Positions 33,441 through 46,110 of a DNA stretch of 64,000 bases are shown one piece after another. The notes below the pieces were generated by a model. The model was not told the origin of the DNA, searched no databases, and saw nothing but the letters and a program-made list of their open reading frames with translations. The position numbers and the translations under genes are program-made. Numbering within the stretch: position 1 is the stretch's first letter; each line of letters starts with the position of its first letter. The stretch is taken from contig NW_026947502.1 in the NCBI RefSeq assembly GCF_034190915.1, positions 31,836,785 to 31,900,784 of the forward strand, in the 5' to 3' direction. Origin of the DNA: Cavia porcellus. Lineage: Eukaryota; Chordata; Mammalia; Rodentia; Caviidae.

Positions 33441-34064
33441 AGGCATATTCTAGGAGCTCAGGATAGCCAGATAAGTGACAGCAATTGCATGCCTGGGCTA
33501 GGAGCTTCATGACCAGGATGTGGGAGCTGGCCCTCAGCATCTGTGGGCTCCTCTGAGCAGTGAACAGCAGGATTCCAGAGCTCCCCCTCCTGAAGATGGT
33601 TGGGTACCAGGGCTCTGCTCTCTTCTGATGAAAAGGACTGGCAAGGAGCCCAGGACTCACTCACCTGACCTGTTGGGTTTTCAGATTTGTTCCATATGAG
33701 CAGTCAATTAATTAGTAACTGGAGCTACCCATCATCCTGGGCTCTTGCTTGAATTGCCAGGTGCCCCCTCCTTTTTCCTTTCCATTTGCTCGAATTGAGC
33801 AGCCCAGTTCTGTGATATCATTTGAAATGTGGCCAAGAAGCAATTAATGTGCTGTTTGCTGACAAGGATTTGCTGCCACTGATGGGAAGGCCCATGCAGG
33901 GGAGAGGAGATGAGAGAGCAAACAAAGGTACAGATGGAGGCTCTGCTACTGGTCTTTGCAGGGCACCACAGCCAAACCTTCCAGCCTTCTCTTGTCTGTC
34001 CAGACCTAAGGGCTCGAGGAGATGGAATGAGTTGCATTTCCTGTGGGCTTTGGGGATGATCACT
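33441..34064. other. Unique non-coding DNA
   Basis: No gene or repeat is recognised. Short mutually antisense frames only. Confidence 0.5.
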
Positions 34065-34275
34065 CAGATAGCAACTGCGAGTTACTGAATCCTCATAGTA
34101 TGCTCAGTGCTCAGTTCATGGTCCCATGCATCTCCACAGCAACCCGGAGGGAGAGGAGTCATGGGCCCACTTTCTAGACACGGAGGCTGAGGCACCTAAA
34201 ATGCCAGGACCAGCCTCAGGTGACCCAGGCAGTACGTGGTGGGGTGGGATCAGAGCTGCTAGAAAAGTCTGCTTG
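34065..34275 (-). mobile_element. MIR SINE relic
   Basis: Antisense MIR: gcgagttactgaatcctcat, tgcatctccacagcaacccg, cccactttctagacacggag, gctgaggcacctaaaatgcc, and gggtgggatcagagctgcta. Confidence 0.8.
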
Positions 34276-35290
34276 TTCAGGCAGGTGCTGGCAGGGAGGG
34301 AAAGGGTCAGCCCCTGGGCCCACCGCCAGGTCACAGTGACTTGCTTGGGGACATGGGGCTTGATAAATGCAGTATTGTGAAATCAGTGGCTACCTCTGGA
34401 GGGTGGTTGGGAAGATTTGGGTGGAGTGGCCTGACCTGGCCCAACTGACAAGACAGAAGAACTGGATGTAGAGAGGGGTTACCTGGCCCCGGGGCTGCAG
34501 AGGGGGCCCTTCCCCACCCCATGTGGTTGAGCCTGTGAGTCTGGGGATTCTCACAGAAGTCCGTACATATGGAGGTAGCCTGGCTGCAGGGGTCCACGAG
34601 GCCCTTCTCTCAGTAGCTAGGGAACACTGCACTGCCTTCTCAGCCTGCTTGACAGTTTGTAGGGTCAGCCTGTGGGAAGTCTTGTCTGCTCTTACTATTG
34701 ACTCATCCTGGGTGTAATTATGGAGAAAAATTAGTCAACAGAGGTCATTCCTAGGAGCACAGTCAGCTCACTGTGGGTACCATGTAGGCCCTTGTCTGCC
34801 CTGGAGCACCTTTCCAGACCTGGAGTGCGGGCCTTTATGGATATGTGCTCCTCACTGTGCATCAATAGTGCTTGGGGCCAGGCCCTAACCCACTGCTCCA
34901 CCACCTTGTCACATAGCCCTGGGTCTGGAGAGCCGTCCCTGGCCTGGCCGTATTGCTAGAGAGAGGTGGAAACCGTTGGGATGGAAATTCTGGCCTCTCC
35001 TTACCCAGATATCCCAAATAAGTCATGTGCCAGGCAGTGGGAAGGGGACTGAAGAAAATAGCACTGGGTACAACAGTCAGGGGTTATCTGGGGTGGGGGG
35101 AAGAACCTAACAAATGGATGCAGGCAGTAGAAAAACAGGCCACTTGTTGGCTTCCTTAAGGTAGCACGGACACAGTAAAACTGTCTTCTGGTATGTTGTA
35201 TAGAAAGGTAGACTATGGTGATAGGTCCTTCCTCCTGTTACCAGGGCATCCTCTATGCCTGCCAGAAATGGGCTGTTTGCGTGTTTAGAG
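34276..35290. other. Unique non-coding DNA
   Basis: No gene is supported. Short frames only. Confidence 0.5.
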
Positions 35291-35815
35291 GTCAGTGCTT
35301 GTTTGTGTATTTGATATATCTTGGCTTCCTTTCTACATGAATAGCAGTGTATTCTACACACTGCACAGTTCATGGCTTTTTCTTTTGCAGCATCTGGGAT
35401 ATTCTTGGCACTTGTTCCATATCAGCTCAGACGGAGCCACCTCATTCTTTTCAGTGGCTGTATCCCTCCATTATATGGATGGAGTAGCCATTCTTTCAAC
35501 CAGGGACTTATCCATAGGTTTGTGGTTGGCATCTGTTTTTGCTCCAGTATGCAATGCTGCTGAGGTAAGTTTCCTAATGAACATGTGCACCTAGGAGAGA
35601 TTCCTGGAAGCAGAAAGTCTGATCAAAGGCTAAGTATTTGAAAGTTTGATTGATTTTGTCGTATTACTCAGATAAGGGGGTTGGACCAGTTTCCTCTCAC
35701 CAGTGAAGTGTCTTATTTCCTCATATCCTTACCTTGCAAAAACAGTATCAGTCTTGCTTGTCATTGCCAATCTGATAGGAGGATAACAGTATCTTGCTGT
35801 GGGTTTGTTTTGCAT
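35291..35815 (-). mobile_element. Old L1 LINE fragment, ORF2 end and beyond
   Basis: Reverse-strand L1 landmarks in order: cttgtttgtgtatttgatat, cattatatggatggagtagc, ctccagtatgcaatgctgct, atgaacatgtgcacctagga, ggagattcctggaagcagaa, and tgctgtgggtttgttttgca. The order fits the C-terminal ORF2 to 3' UTR part of an L1M-class element. No open reading frame survives. Confidence 0.8.
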
Positions 35816-36347
35816 CGACATGATTGTGTGCAGTGAAGCACTTTGGTGAAAGCAGGGTTAGACAGAGTACTCTGAGATTGATGGGTGCAGCCTCCCTTCC
35901 AGACAGGCTGTCCGCTCCAGGGGCTCTGACTGGTGTGAATTCAGATGCATATTCTTATGGGCAGAAAAGGGCAAAGAGGATCAGGGGCTGGGTGAGGAGC
36001 AATGCTACCTTGAGTTTGGAGAGGACATGGCGGTGACTTCACTTTTCTGCTGAGATGGAGGCAAGGCAAGAGTGGGAGACAGCCTTTGCTTTGCCCTGTC
36101 TGGGTGCGGACAGCCCACTTGGAGGCAGGCAGGGAAACACTATGCTGTTTCTTAGAGCTTTCCTGTGCTTGGGACTTGGTGTTAGGACAGTTGTTTGTGG
36201 AACATGCTCCTTAGGGGCTGGGCTCCAGGACTGGCTGGGCTCTCCTAGCCCAGATCTTCCTGCACCACAGTGCTCCAGGGGAGTGAGCCTCCAGGTGTCA
36301 GTCCGATGATGGATTTTTTCCCCTTACCCTTGCAAGCTACCTCATTC
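35816..36347. other. Unique non-coding DNA
   Basis: No gene is supported. An 84-codon frame at 36055-36309 has no domain signature. Confidence 0.5.
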
Positions 36348-36999
36348 AAAGCTGTCTATTCAGATTCATTATGACGCCCATTCCGGTTGACTATTACCTT
36401 CTTTTAAAGTCCTGTAATGTCTCCAATGCTTTGGTTTTATTCTTTACTGTTTTGTTCAATTTTGTTATAACTGGCAATTCTTCTTAAAATAGCAAGAGGC
36501 AGTATGGTAACCATTGTTGATCACCTTGTATTTTGTTTTTACATTATCTATTATGTCCATCCTTTTGATTTGACTGACTCTGTTCTGATATGTTGCATTT
36601 GGTTTTACTCTCTTCAAAAAAGAAGTAATAAGAACTGTGGGAGTAATAAAACCCTAAATTTATAATTGTCATTGTACAAAAGAAAAGAAAAGAAAGTGCT
36701 CTAAAGGTTATAACTGTGTATATGTTTAAGTGTATAAGATAGATAATCATATTACTGAGGTTTTTTGGATCATTGAACAAAACTGCAGTCTCACTGTTTG
36801 AAAGTCCACTTTATATGCTTCAATTTTATAACTTGAACAACTATTTCTAAGATGAGAATATGTAATCTATTAACTAGTGATTTTTTACTGTTTATTTTTT
36901 AAATTTTGTATTACTTGTACCCTTTTTCTGCTTTTTTCTTTTTCTCCTTAAATAAAAAAAAAAAAACCAAAAAAAAAAAAAAAAAAAAGCTGTCTATTC
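36348..36999 (+). mobile_element. 5'-truncated HAL1-like LINE insertion with target-site duplication (copy A)
   Basis: A 14-bp direct repeat, aaagctgtctattc, lies at 36348-36361 and 36986-36999 (the three A residues of the right copy merge with the tail). The insert 36362-36985 is the reverse complement of the 3' region of the nested LINEs at 51184 and 54053: for example tgtctccaatgctttggttt, ggtaaccattgttgatcacc, gaaaagaaagtgctctaaag and ctattaactagtgatttttt all have counterparts there. It ends in an interrupted poly(A) tail at 36953-36988. It holds no ORF. The clean duplication and long A tail suggest a fairly recent insertion. Confidence 0.93.
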
Positions 37000-38579
37000 T
37001 CCATGCTCTGCCTCTTTCCCCTCCATTTACCCATCTCCAATGAAAGGACGACGTCCCAGGTCATCACCAGAGGCTCCTCTGTGACCTCCCTGACTCCAGT
37101 CTCTCCTGAGTTGCTGACTTGATCGCTCTGGTGCCTTAGCTAACTCTTTGCTCCTTTACATCAGTTCTGGGCATTGTATTTCCTGCCTTGAAGTCTCTGT
37201 AGATAAAGACCAAAGGCCAGTGACAGTCACTTCTGTGACTGGTTCCTGCCTTCTGCCTGGTCTTCACATTCAGTCTCCATCCAGATCTGCCCACCCTCAT
37301 TCTGTTCCGGCAGACTCCTGTCTTTTGGCCCCGTCTGTGACCTTTGCTCTCTCCATTCCTCTAGCCGGGGATTCTTCTTCTTCTTCTTTCCTGCAGTGAT
37401 CACATCACTTGAGATTAAGGTCAGGAGCACTGCCAAGGAGCTGTTCTCATCACACTGATTTATTTTTTTCTGCTTGGGGGATCATTTTAGGTTCCACGAA
37501 TCTCCCTCTGAGGGACTCCTAGTGGAAGATCTAGCCTTTCTCTGGAGAGTGAGGGCTGCTTCCCATCCGCTCATGACCCTTGTCTGTCTTGCCTGTCACC
37601 ACTGCCAGGCCCCTGGTAGGTCCCAGTGGCTATTGAATGCATGAATGGGAAGCTAATGAGAGCCACTGAAGGCTTGTGAACCCTCAACAAGCCACCTGTC
37701 AGGTCAGGGGGGACTGGGCATGAAGAAAGGTTTAAAAAAGTGATGAGAGAATTGGAGGGCTAAGGACCTGGGGCGGGGAGGACAGCAGGGGTGGACAGGA
37801 GCGGCTCACTCTCTCTGATACTTTCTCTTCATGTCCCAGACATGTCAGACTCCCAGTCAGCCCTGCTTGAGAGCAGGGACTGCTGTTTCCTGCTAGTGTG
37901 TGTATGCACAGCCCCTTGCCAGGCCAGCACACAGCAGGTGCTCGGGGGACAGGAATCCTGCTTAAACTGGGAGAAGGGATTCCCAATGGGTCACTTGTCA
38001 CTCTTCCCTCTGTCCAACCCCAGATGAAGGCCAAATGCAGCAAGATAGAGGTAGGGCCCTGGAACCAGCAAACCCTGGGCACTGTGCTCCAGAGAGTACT
38101 CATGGCAAGTTGTTCAGCCTGTCTGTATGATAATGATGGGGGTTATGGTGACACGGTGACAATCACCTAAGGCTCTTCACAGAACCTGGCCTTGATAGTG
38201 ATGGTAGGAGTCATGCTGAGAGGGTTCTCAGAACTTAGCAGGAGCAGGTAAGAGTGACAGAGTCACTCTAGACCGGCCACCTTGGTACTTATTCCTTCTA
38301 ACCCTCAGAGGACACCCAGCCACATGAACAGAAAGCCAGTGATAGGATTGGCAGGGCATGGTCAGGATGTGCCCTCCCTGCCTATCTAAACATGCGACCA
38401 TGCCACCTACTTGCCTGCCTTTCTAGCTGCCTCGGTTGGTGGACAGATTGGCTAGAGGCTGGCATGTGGAGGGGACTCACGCTCGGCAGAAGCTGGTGCC
38501 TCAAGTATGAAGGCAGGCTTGGAATCTGGTGAGTAGCCAGGTCCTGCACTCAGGACTGTGCCAGGCTGATGTCACTGAG
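37000..38579. other. Unique non-coding DNA
   Basis: No gene is supported. A short ttcttc run lies at about 37373-37390. Frames up to 123 codons (minus strand 37732-38103) lack domains. A weak antisense MIR-like patch may lie at 38110-38215. Confidence 0.45.
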
Positions 38580-39010
38580 TGTGAGACTTGTCACTAGGGA
38601 AAGAAAGTTGCTGGGAAGCCAGGCAGCCATTGTTGACTGGCTTTATCTGGATTAGGCTTTTCTCGTGAAGGGAAGAAAGGAATCTGTTTTGTTGCAGCTG
38701 GGCGCCAGGCTGGAAACACGCTTGGTGCTCCTGGCAATCCACACACTCTCCAAAGCTTATTTGTTGCTTTTCTGAGACGCGTCCAGGTGCTCTCTGTTAT
38801 GATAGCAAGTGGTGACACAGAGTTAGCTTGAAACAGGATACACAAACATACTAAAAATAACTGGATTTGGGGTGGGTTGGCACCGAGTCTCCTGAGCAGG
38901 CTGTCGCTGCTCAGCCGAAGGGTGAGGGTAGGCACCATCAAAGGCCCTGCTCGGAGATAAGGGGAATGGGTGTGGCAGTGGCCCTTTCTCCTGGCACTGC
39001 TTCCTGCCAC
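38580..39010. promoter_or_regulatory. Candidate conserved non-coding segment
   Basis: A repeat-free block with retained CpGs in non-repeat context (tttctcgtgaagg, tgagacgcgtccagg, gctgtcgctgctcagccg), a SOX-like ccattgttg word and GATA-like words (ttatctgga, ggagataagg). A 182-codon minus-strand frame (38594-39142) crosses it without any recognisable domain. The regulatory role is inference. Confidence 0.2.
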
Positions 39011-42000
39011 CACGTAGCTACGGCTGTCTGCGGGTGGAGGTGCCAGATGGTGCCTGAAGCCCAGGGGAGGGGTATGGTGGGTCCGGATGTGAGTGAGGCA
39101 GTTTATGTCTGTTTGGAGGAAGCTGGGCCAATGTTTGGACATCTTTATGGTTTGGGAAGTTTCTTGGCCTCACCCAGAGGAGCCATGGTTGCATCAGAGT
39201 TTGAGGTCCTCTCCTCAGTGGCCCATGTGGAGGGAAAGAAGAGCAAAGGGAGCAAATCCGAGTCTTTGAGAAAGGAGGGGAAACGGGACACTGTTCAAAT
39301 CCTGGGCTGCAACTTCGGGTCACTTCTGCCACATGAAGAAATCTAGATCTGCATGCGGAGGTTGACCTGGGAGGAAGAGAGGCAGGAGAGCCTGAGACTG
39401 ACACCCAGGCCCCACCAGTGAGGTTTCTGTGAGTGGCTGACTGCATGGTGAAGGACTTACCAAGGTCGGGCTCACAGCAGGAAGAGAGAACTTTGCCATG
39501 AGGACTCTTCCACTGCCGCCAAGTGGAACCTGCACCTTTGTGAGGGGCTCAGTGCCTGCTGGTCAGCACAGCTGCTCTTCCAGCCCACAGGAAAAGCCCT
39601 CCTCACCGTGCTCCATGCTTCAAGGGGGCGACCCAGCAAGCTAGCATTTGCTGCGGGGCTGGTTGAGTCCTGTCGAACAATGTGTGGGGTTTCCTCCTGG
39701 CCATGGGATAGAGATCAGCTTCCTCTTTCCTTTCATCTCATGGCCAAATGACCTGTTTGGGCCAAGAAAGTATGAGCAGACATGGTATGTGTCGCTTCCA
39801 GGTGGAAGCTTTAGAACTCGGTATGTGTTAGCCTTATTTTTTTCTTGTGACGTGATTGTTCCAGATATGGCAGATCTCTCTGCCTGCGTGCCAGAAAAGG
39901 ACAAGGCAGGCAGACACTCCAGTGGGGTTCTGGGGTAGACGTCACTGCAGCCTAACCTCACCCATCCTGATTGCACAGCCTCATGCCTGGCCTAGAGTCA
40001 AGGCCTGGAAACTTGACTGGTAGCATCTGGGTTTTCTCCAGGGCCTTCTTGCTCATGGAGTACCTGCACTGGCCTTTCTGTTTCTTGAACAAGCCACACA
40101 CACACTCTAAGGGAATGCAGCACGGTACCCTTTTCTTTTCTCTCTCTCTGCTGCCAGCCAGTTCTCTATGTGCCAGGAGCAGGAAAAGTACCATGGTTTC
40201 TCTAGGGAAAGATGGTGACCTGGGCTGTACCCATCTTGATTCATCTGGCACCAGAATCTTGAGAGCTGCCAAGCAGAGCCACATGAGTTCTTCCAGAAGA
40301 GAGTGAGTTAGTGTGGGGTGTGTATGTTTGTCAGAGGTGGATGAGCAAGTGAATGAAGGAATGAATGCTGGGCACTGCCAGGGCAAGTTTTGCAAGATCT
40401 CCATCCAGAAGGGTCACTGGCTGCCTGGGAGGCTGGGAGAAGGGAGCAGCCCTGGGGAAAGATGAGGGACCTTAGTGGGAGGATTGTGGGGTGAAGGCAG
40501 TGATGTAGCAGAGGGATGGGGCTCCCAGGCCTGTGTGTGTCTCGGTCCTTCTCAGAATCCACCAGGCCTGCCTCTGCTGTGCACCTACTTTTCCCTCTAT
40601 GCTGTGGTGGCTTGATCCTCTACTTCAGGTCCATCTGAGTGTGGCCACTTTGATCCCTCAAAGCAGTCTCTGGCTTCTGCAGTTCTTAGTCACCATCTGT
40701 GATGACCTGAGTCACTGACCTCATTGGCCTCCTTTTGAAGTCCTACCTTGCCAGGCAGCCAGGGGAGGGTTTTATCGTCCTCCTCTCTGTGTCCTTCACT
40801 GCTTGGCATGCAGCCTATTTCCTGTTACTGATCATGGAATGATGAGGGACCTGGCATCTTCTGTAGGGAGCTGATGGGCTTTTAGCTGGAAGCAGAAGCC
40901 TTCTGATGGTGTGGTCTCGGGGCAGGGCCTGTGCTGTGCCTTGGGACCACTCTTGTGGTTGAGTGTGTGTGAGCAGAGGTGGCATGACCTCCATGCTAGA
41001 AGAGAGGTTGGAGTATTAGATTTTTCCAGTTCATTGTCAGAGGTTTCTCCTGGTGCAGCAGCCTGGGGTCTAGAGAAGCTTTGGCACAAGATAGCTGCCA
41101 GGGTTGAGGTGTTTGTCAGATGACAGTGGTGTGGTCCAAGGGTCCCATCCCTGATAGATGCTCATGCCATGACCCAGTGGGCAGGCCCTACCTTGTTGAA
41201 AACTGAGGAACTTTTTCCTTATTGTAGCTGAGAAATTTTGTCAAACTGCCCGGAGCCCTAGAGAATGGAGCAGGAGGGTGCCCAACCCAGGCAGGGTGTG
41301 AAAACATTTGTTCTATATCCTCTGCAGCAGGTTGGACAACCTGGGCATTGCCATGCCACACCCTGGCCCTGCACCCTTTGGATTCTCCACTTTCATGTGC
41401 CTTTGTAAGGTTCCCTGAGGGAAACAGCCAGCCTGTTCTTGCAGAGCTTAGGGTTCTCTTTGCAAATAGATGATCCCTTCTTTAATTCTACAGCTTGCTC
41501 TAGAGTGCAGGAGGAGGCAGTAGCATCCTAAGATAGCAAGTTATTGGACCCACAGTGGCATTTCTGAGACTTGACAGTGCTACAAGTCACACAGCCCATG
41601 CTTCATGCAATGGTTGCTAGTCTTAGGGATGCCTGTAGCCTCAGGAGAGGCCTTGCCTTCTCTCTTTTCTGGCCACGACTGGTTCACTCTGGTTAGCTGT
41701 TAAATCACTACATTCTGACCATCCATCCCCAGCTCAGCCCTTGTCAGCATTAATGGGCCCCAGCACCAGGGTCTTCATCTCTTGCCTTAACCTTTAGTCA
41801 GTTCTTTTCCTCTACTCCCTCCACCTGGCTTCCCTGCCTACCAAACATGCCTCTCTTTTTCCATCTCTGCTTCTGTGCTAATTTGCTTACTGCAAACCCT
41901 TGCTGTGTGTGACTCCACGGGAGGGGAACTCTGTGGTGTTAATCTAGGAGGTGTGCTGTGCATATCTGTAAAATAAAGGCATAAACTGCTACCTACCTCC

Positions 42001-43734
42001 ACCGCAAGCCATGGCAGAAGTGGTGCTGCTTTGCCCTCAGACAAGTTATACCACTCAGCCTAGGGCCAAATGTGGTCTAGGAGGACCTGACTGGTCCTCA
42101 AGAGACGCAAATTGGTCAAGGCTTCTCCCTTGGGATATGATGAACATGAATGTGACTCCTCCATGACCTGGCTCTGCCTCTATTGCATTAGCTGTTGGAT
42201 GGGGTTGGTGGGCCTGGCCTTCAGTCCTGGTTGCTGGGTGTGGTGTGTGATCAACTGCATTGAGGTGGGTGCCGCAGTCCAAGCAGAGGGGGAAATGCAG
42301 AAGTACTGTGGTAGATAGGACAGAAGAAGGTGGCTTTTGTCTCAAGAAGAAAGATGGACAATGGCTGGGTCCGAAGCAACATGACTTTATAAAAGTGGAG
42401 CCTGAAAGGACAAAGCATGAGTTTCTTGTTCTGTCTGGGCATTACTGTTGATCTGGACAAAATGGGATTTTCTTCCTTCTGCCCTGGTGTGTGAGTGGCT
42501 TGGTTTAGGGGCTGGGTTGGGCTGCATTTGTACCATTTCCTGCTTCTTCCTGGCTCCTGGTTCACTCATTCAAAGAACCTATCATTGTGCAGGACAGATA
42601 TGGGCTTGGCCATCATGGATCACTAGGGAAGGGTGAGATGGGATGAGGAGGTCATGTAGACTCATCCAGAGGAGGGAAGGAGGTCTTGGGTGGCAGTGGG
42701 AAGAGTATAATCTTTCTCTGGAGGGAGCCTCCTGGAACCATCCTAGATTATAAACTGACAGCAGTAAAACTCTAGAAATTCTGGCAACTCTTATGAGGCT
42801 GCCCAAACGTTTAGATCCTGCAGGCACCACTCTGTCAGGGAGGACAGAGTGCTATGCTGCTGGCTAACCCTGCCCCTCACATTATTACAGTTCTCTTTTC
42901 TAGAAACATTATGCTCACTTACATGGACTTGTCTGACCTGAATGCTTGGTCTGATATAACCCTTCGGCACTGTTGTGGCTCTCATACTGTCTTCTTGCTC
43001 TTGGTAGCAGCTGAAATGTAATTTTGCTCATTGCTTGCCTTTTTCTTGTCTGTTTTTTGTTGCTGGAACAGAAGAATTGGAAGGGCATGGTCTTGTCAAT
43101 CAGGGTTACATCTCATGAGCCTGGAATAGACCCCGGGTAAGGACTTGATGGGTTTTTGTCCCATAATTGAATGAATGAATAAATTCAAATTGTTTCTACA
43201 GTGGTCTAGTAAATTAGATGGTGGTGATATCTTATGAACCAGAGGAGGAAAATATGACTGAATGAGATGAGATGACAGGCCTTGGTTACCTAGTACAGTG
43301 CTAGTGAACCTACGTTCACTAGCTGGTAGATGTTGGGTGCAGGCATTGGAATCTCCATGTTGACACAGGCCAGGTAGGCACAGGTGTCACCCAGTTGCAG
43401 TGTACTGGGTAGACCTGGGCCACGTGTAAGAGCTGTGTGCTACCAGCAGTTACTTTATTGCACGTGGCATGTTGAGATGGAAAGGCTTTGCAGGAATTTT
43501 GCTTTATAGGCACATAAAGGCCTTTATTACCCATAATATGGACATAGGTCCAAAGAGGATTCAATTCTGCTTTCTACCAAGGGGTTTGTCTGAAGTCCCT
43601 GTGGAGGCCTGAGCTCTGAGGAGGCTGAATTCCAGGGAGCCGAAGAGCCGGCTGCTTATAGGGCCTGGAGAAACTTGGGGTAGGGCAGGATGGAGTGGTG
43701 GCATTCCTGGGGTGAAAAGCAGGTTTTAGCAGCC
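39011..43734. other. Unique non-coding DNA
   Basis: A long repeat-poor stretch. The longest frames are 159 codons (plus, 38867-39346), 142 (minus, 39018-39446) and 148 (minus, 39958-40404). They overlap antisense and carry no recognisable domain, start context or paired splice sites that would make an exon. L2-like tail words (gaatgaaggaatgaatgctg) occur at about 40352. Confidence 0.45.
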
Positions 43735-44060
43735 TCAGTGGGAAATGTGATGTTAGCTCATTAAACCCCACAGAAGCCAGGAGAGCTGCTTCCAATTATC
43801 AGGATGAAAATTAATAGAATAAAACCTGTAGCCAGACTTGCCATTGGTGGAACAGGGAAGGCTTTTCCTGCATGGTCAGGATTGGCCAGGAAGTGTTTGG
43901 GGCAGTCACCCTGCAAGGCGGGGGAAATATTGTCTGCAAGTGAGTGGGCTGACGTGGGGGAGGGGTCATTGCCAGTCCCCTGTCCTTTTCCCCTTGGCCC
44001 CAGAAATAAAGGGAAATGGCATTGATCTGAAAGTGCAGGATGGCTTGTTTTACAGAGATT
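43735..44060. promoter_or_regulatory. Candidate conserved non-coding segment
   Basis: Repeat-free and AT/GC-mosaic, with tgttagctcattaaacccc, a ccaattatcaggatgaaaat stretch followed by taatag, paired cattggtgg and attggcc boxes, and ataaagggaaatggc. The texture is that of regulatory DNA, but nothing in the window proves it. Confidence 0.2.
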
Positions 44061-44639
44061 TGAGAAAGAAGGCCTGCTGGTGCCCTGTCCAGTCTCCAGG
44101 GCTGATGGAGGCATTGGATTAGGCATCCTGCAGAGGTGGACAAGGAGCAGTGGGCTATCTATGAGCTTTGGACCTGAGCAAAGCTGAATGGGAACTTGAG
44201 AGGCTCGCTTTTGAGGATTTGCCTGAGAATCTTGTTCTCAGGAGACTGGGTGAGCTAAGGAGTCATGATTGTGAAGGGGCTTGACTTCTGATTCTGCTAT
44301 GGGTGCTGAGGGCAGCTGTGGGTAGCATCGGTGAATCCAACCATTCACTGCTAACACCCCTGAGAAGTGGATACTACAGGCCTCAAGCAGAGAGCCACAG
44401 GCTGAGAGGCCTGATCTTTGGGTGGATCAGAACTCTTTACTTGAGCACAGGAGTCACTCTGGTTCTTACCTGCATTCTTCTCAGCCCAGCAGTGCATGGC
44501 GTATCTGTTGTGTTGTAATTCATTTGCTCCAGTGTTGCCTGAGCCCCATCCACTGCCAGCCAGCCAGTGTGCATGCATGGGAATGAATAGTTGAGCTGGG
44601 TAAATATTCCTCTCTCAGGTGATCTCACTTGGCTGCCTT
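44061..44639. other. Unique non-coding DNA
   Basis: No gene or repeat is recognised. Confidence 0.5.
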
Positions 44640-44830
44640 TCAGATTAGGATAACAAATACTCAGTACATGTTACTTGTTATTATCAACCTAGAAGACTGA
44701 CACTAATAAAACAACTGGGACTCAGAGAGATGAGATGACTTGCCCAAGGATGCATAGCAGGAGGTAGTAGATCAGTACCTGGGAAGTGACTAATTTCAGA
44801 ACCACAGCACTGAGGTGCTGCATCCTGCCG
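44640..44830 (-). mobile_element. MIR SINE relic
   Basis: Antisense MIR: acaaatactcagtacatgtt, ttacttgttattatcaacct, aactgggactcagagagatg, agatgacttgcccaaggatg, and catagcaggaggtagtagat. Confidence 0.8.
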
Positions 44831-45689
44831 CCTTCTTGGATGGATGCAGCTGCTGTCTTTCTAGGACTTTAAGCCCTCCTAGATCTCTCACATCATTCTT
44901 TGGAGGTGGGGAGGATCAGGCATTCTTAGTTTCACTTGGCCAGTGAGGAAATCTAAAGGCTAAGTGGTTTATGGGACTCACACTGTGCACTAATGGGGTC
45001 TTGTCCAAGGAATATGGTGCCAAGATGATGGGTATGGTTATTAAGGGGGTTCCTTCCTTGCTCTTGGGAAGCTGGTTGTCCAATGCCTGGAATGCAAGAA
45101 GACTTTAGTGATTCCTTAGGCACTTGGCCACCTTGGAAACGCTTTTCTGGGGAATCACTCAGGGAGCTGGATGGCAGCATCTCCATCTTTGTGCAGCTCT
45201 GGACCCAATGGGCAATGGAATGCTTAGGGTGTGATTGGCCAAACTGGACTGTTTTCTTGGATTGTTGTGTTATATTTATTCTCACTAATCTACTACTTTT
45301 GCCTGTTTATAAAACACAAAGATCTAATAAAATGCATGTGAGGCCAGAACAAGTGAGAAACATTTTGGAAAGAAGTACAAAAGGAAAGAGATCTTAGAAT
45401 ACCTAGCTAATCTGAGTTGCTCCCTCCACTCGGAGGCCCGGCCTTTGAAAGCTCACTTCTGCTCCCATCCTCTGCAAAGCCCCAGGAGACTTCTTGACAT
45501 TAAGCACATGGTGGTGCACTGCTTTTGGTGCAGGCTTTGCACACGTGCCGGCTGAGGACAGGCCTCTTCCCAGCAGTGGATGCTGGCATCGTGGCTCTTC
45601 CATCTAAGGATCCCTGAGGAAAGGCGGCTGATTCCCTCACTGACGTGCCAGGACCCCGGATGCCGGGGCAGGGGAATGCTGCAATCTAA
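44831..45689. other. Unique non-coding DNA
   Basis: No gene is supported. Antisense-overlapping frames of 104 and 110 codons lie at 44953-45397. Confidence 0.5.
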
Positions 45690-46110
45690 ACATTTACATT
45701 CTAAAAAATGGGAAATCATCCGCTTAGATATAAATTAGCCAGGGCCTGACGGGTTTATTACATCCTGGAATGCTTTCATGAGGCTTTCAGAGAGTCCGTG
45801 GTGCAGGCCCAGGTCTCCAGCTGGGATTGCCTGTGGCATGTTCCCGGGCCCCTCCTGGAAGACAAGGCAGGGCTGATTTCCTCATCTTCTGATGCACCCC
45901 TACGGGGTTGGGGTATGGCACAGGGAACATATAAACACAAGGTGGCACCTTCAGCAGGGAGGCACTTGGAGTACAACGCTTCCTGCCACTGATTGGGGAG
46001 CAGTTGGTTGGGAAAATAAGTGGGAGGAGCCAGATGGAGAGGCCCAATCAGGGGCTGTGAATGGATGGAAGGCGGAACAGAAAGACGCCCTGGGATTTCA
46101 TAGATACACT
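45690..46110. promoter_or_regulatory. Candidate conserved non-coding segment
   Basis: A repeat-free block that starts with acatttacattctaaaaaat and includes gatataaattagccagg, a tcctggaatgctttcatgag stretch (TEAD-like ggaatg), retained CpGs (catccgctt, cctgacggg) and a CCAAT-like gattggg. The role is inferred from composition only. Confidence 0.2.

Noticed and set aside
38594..39346. Long overlapping open frames on both strands (182 and 159 codons)
   Set aside because: They are mutually antisense without family signature. A GC-richer, stop-poor stretch explains both.
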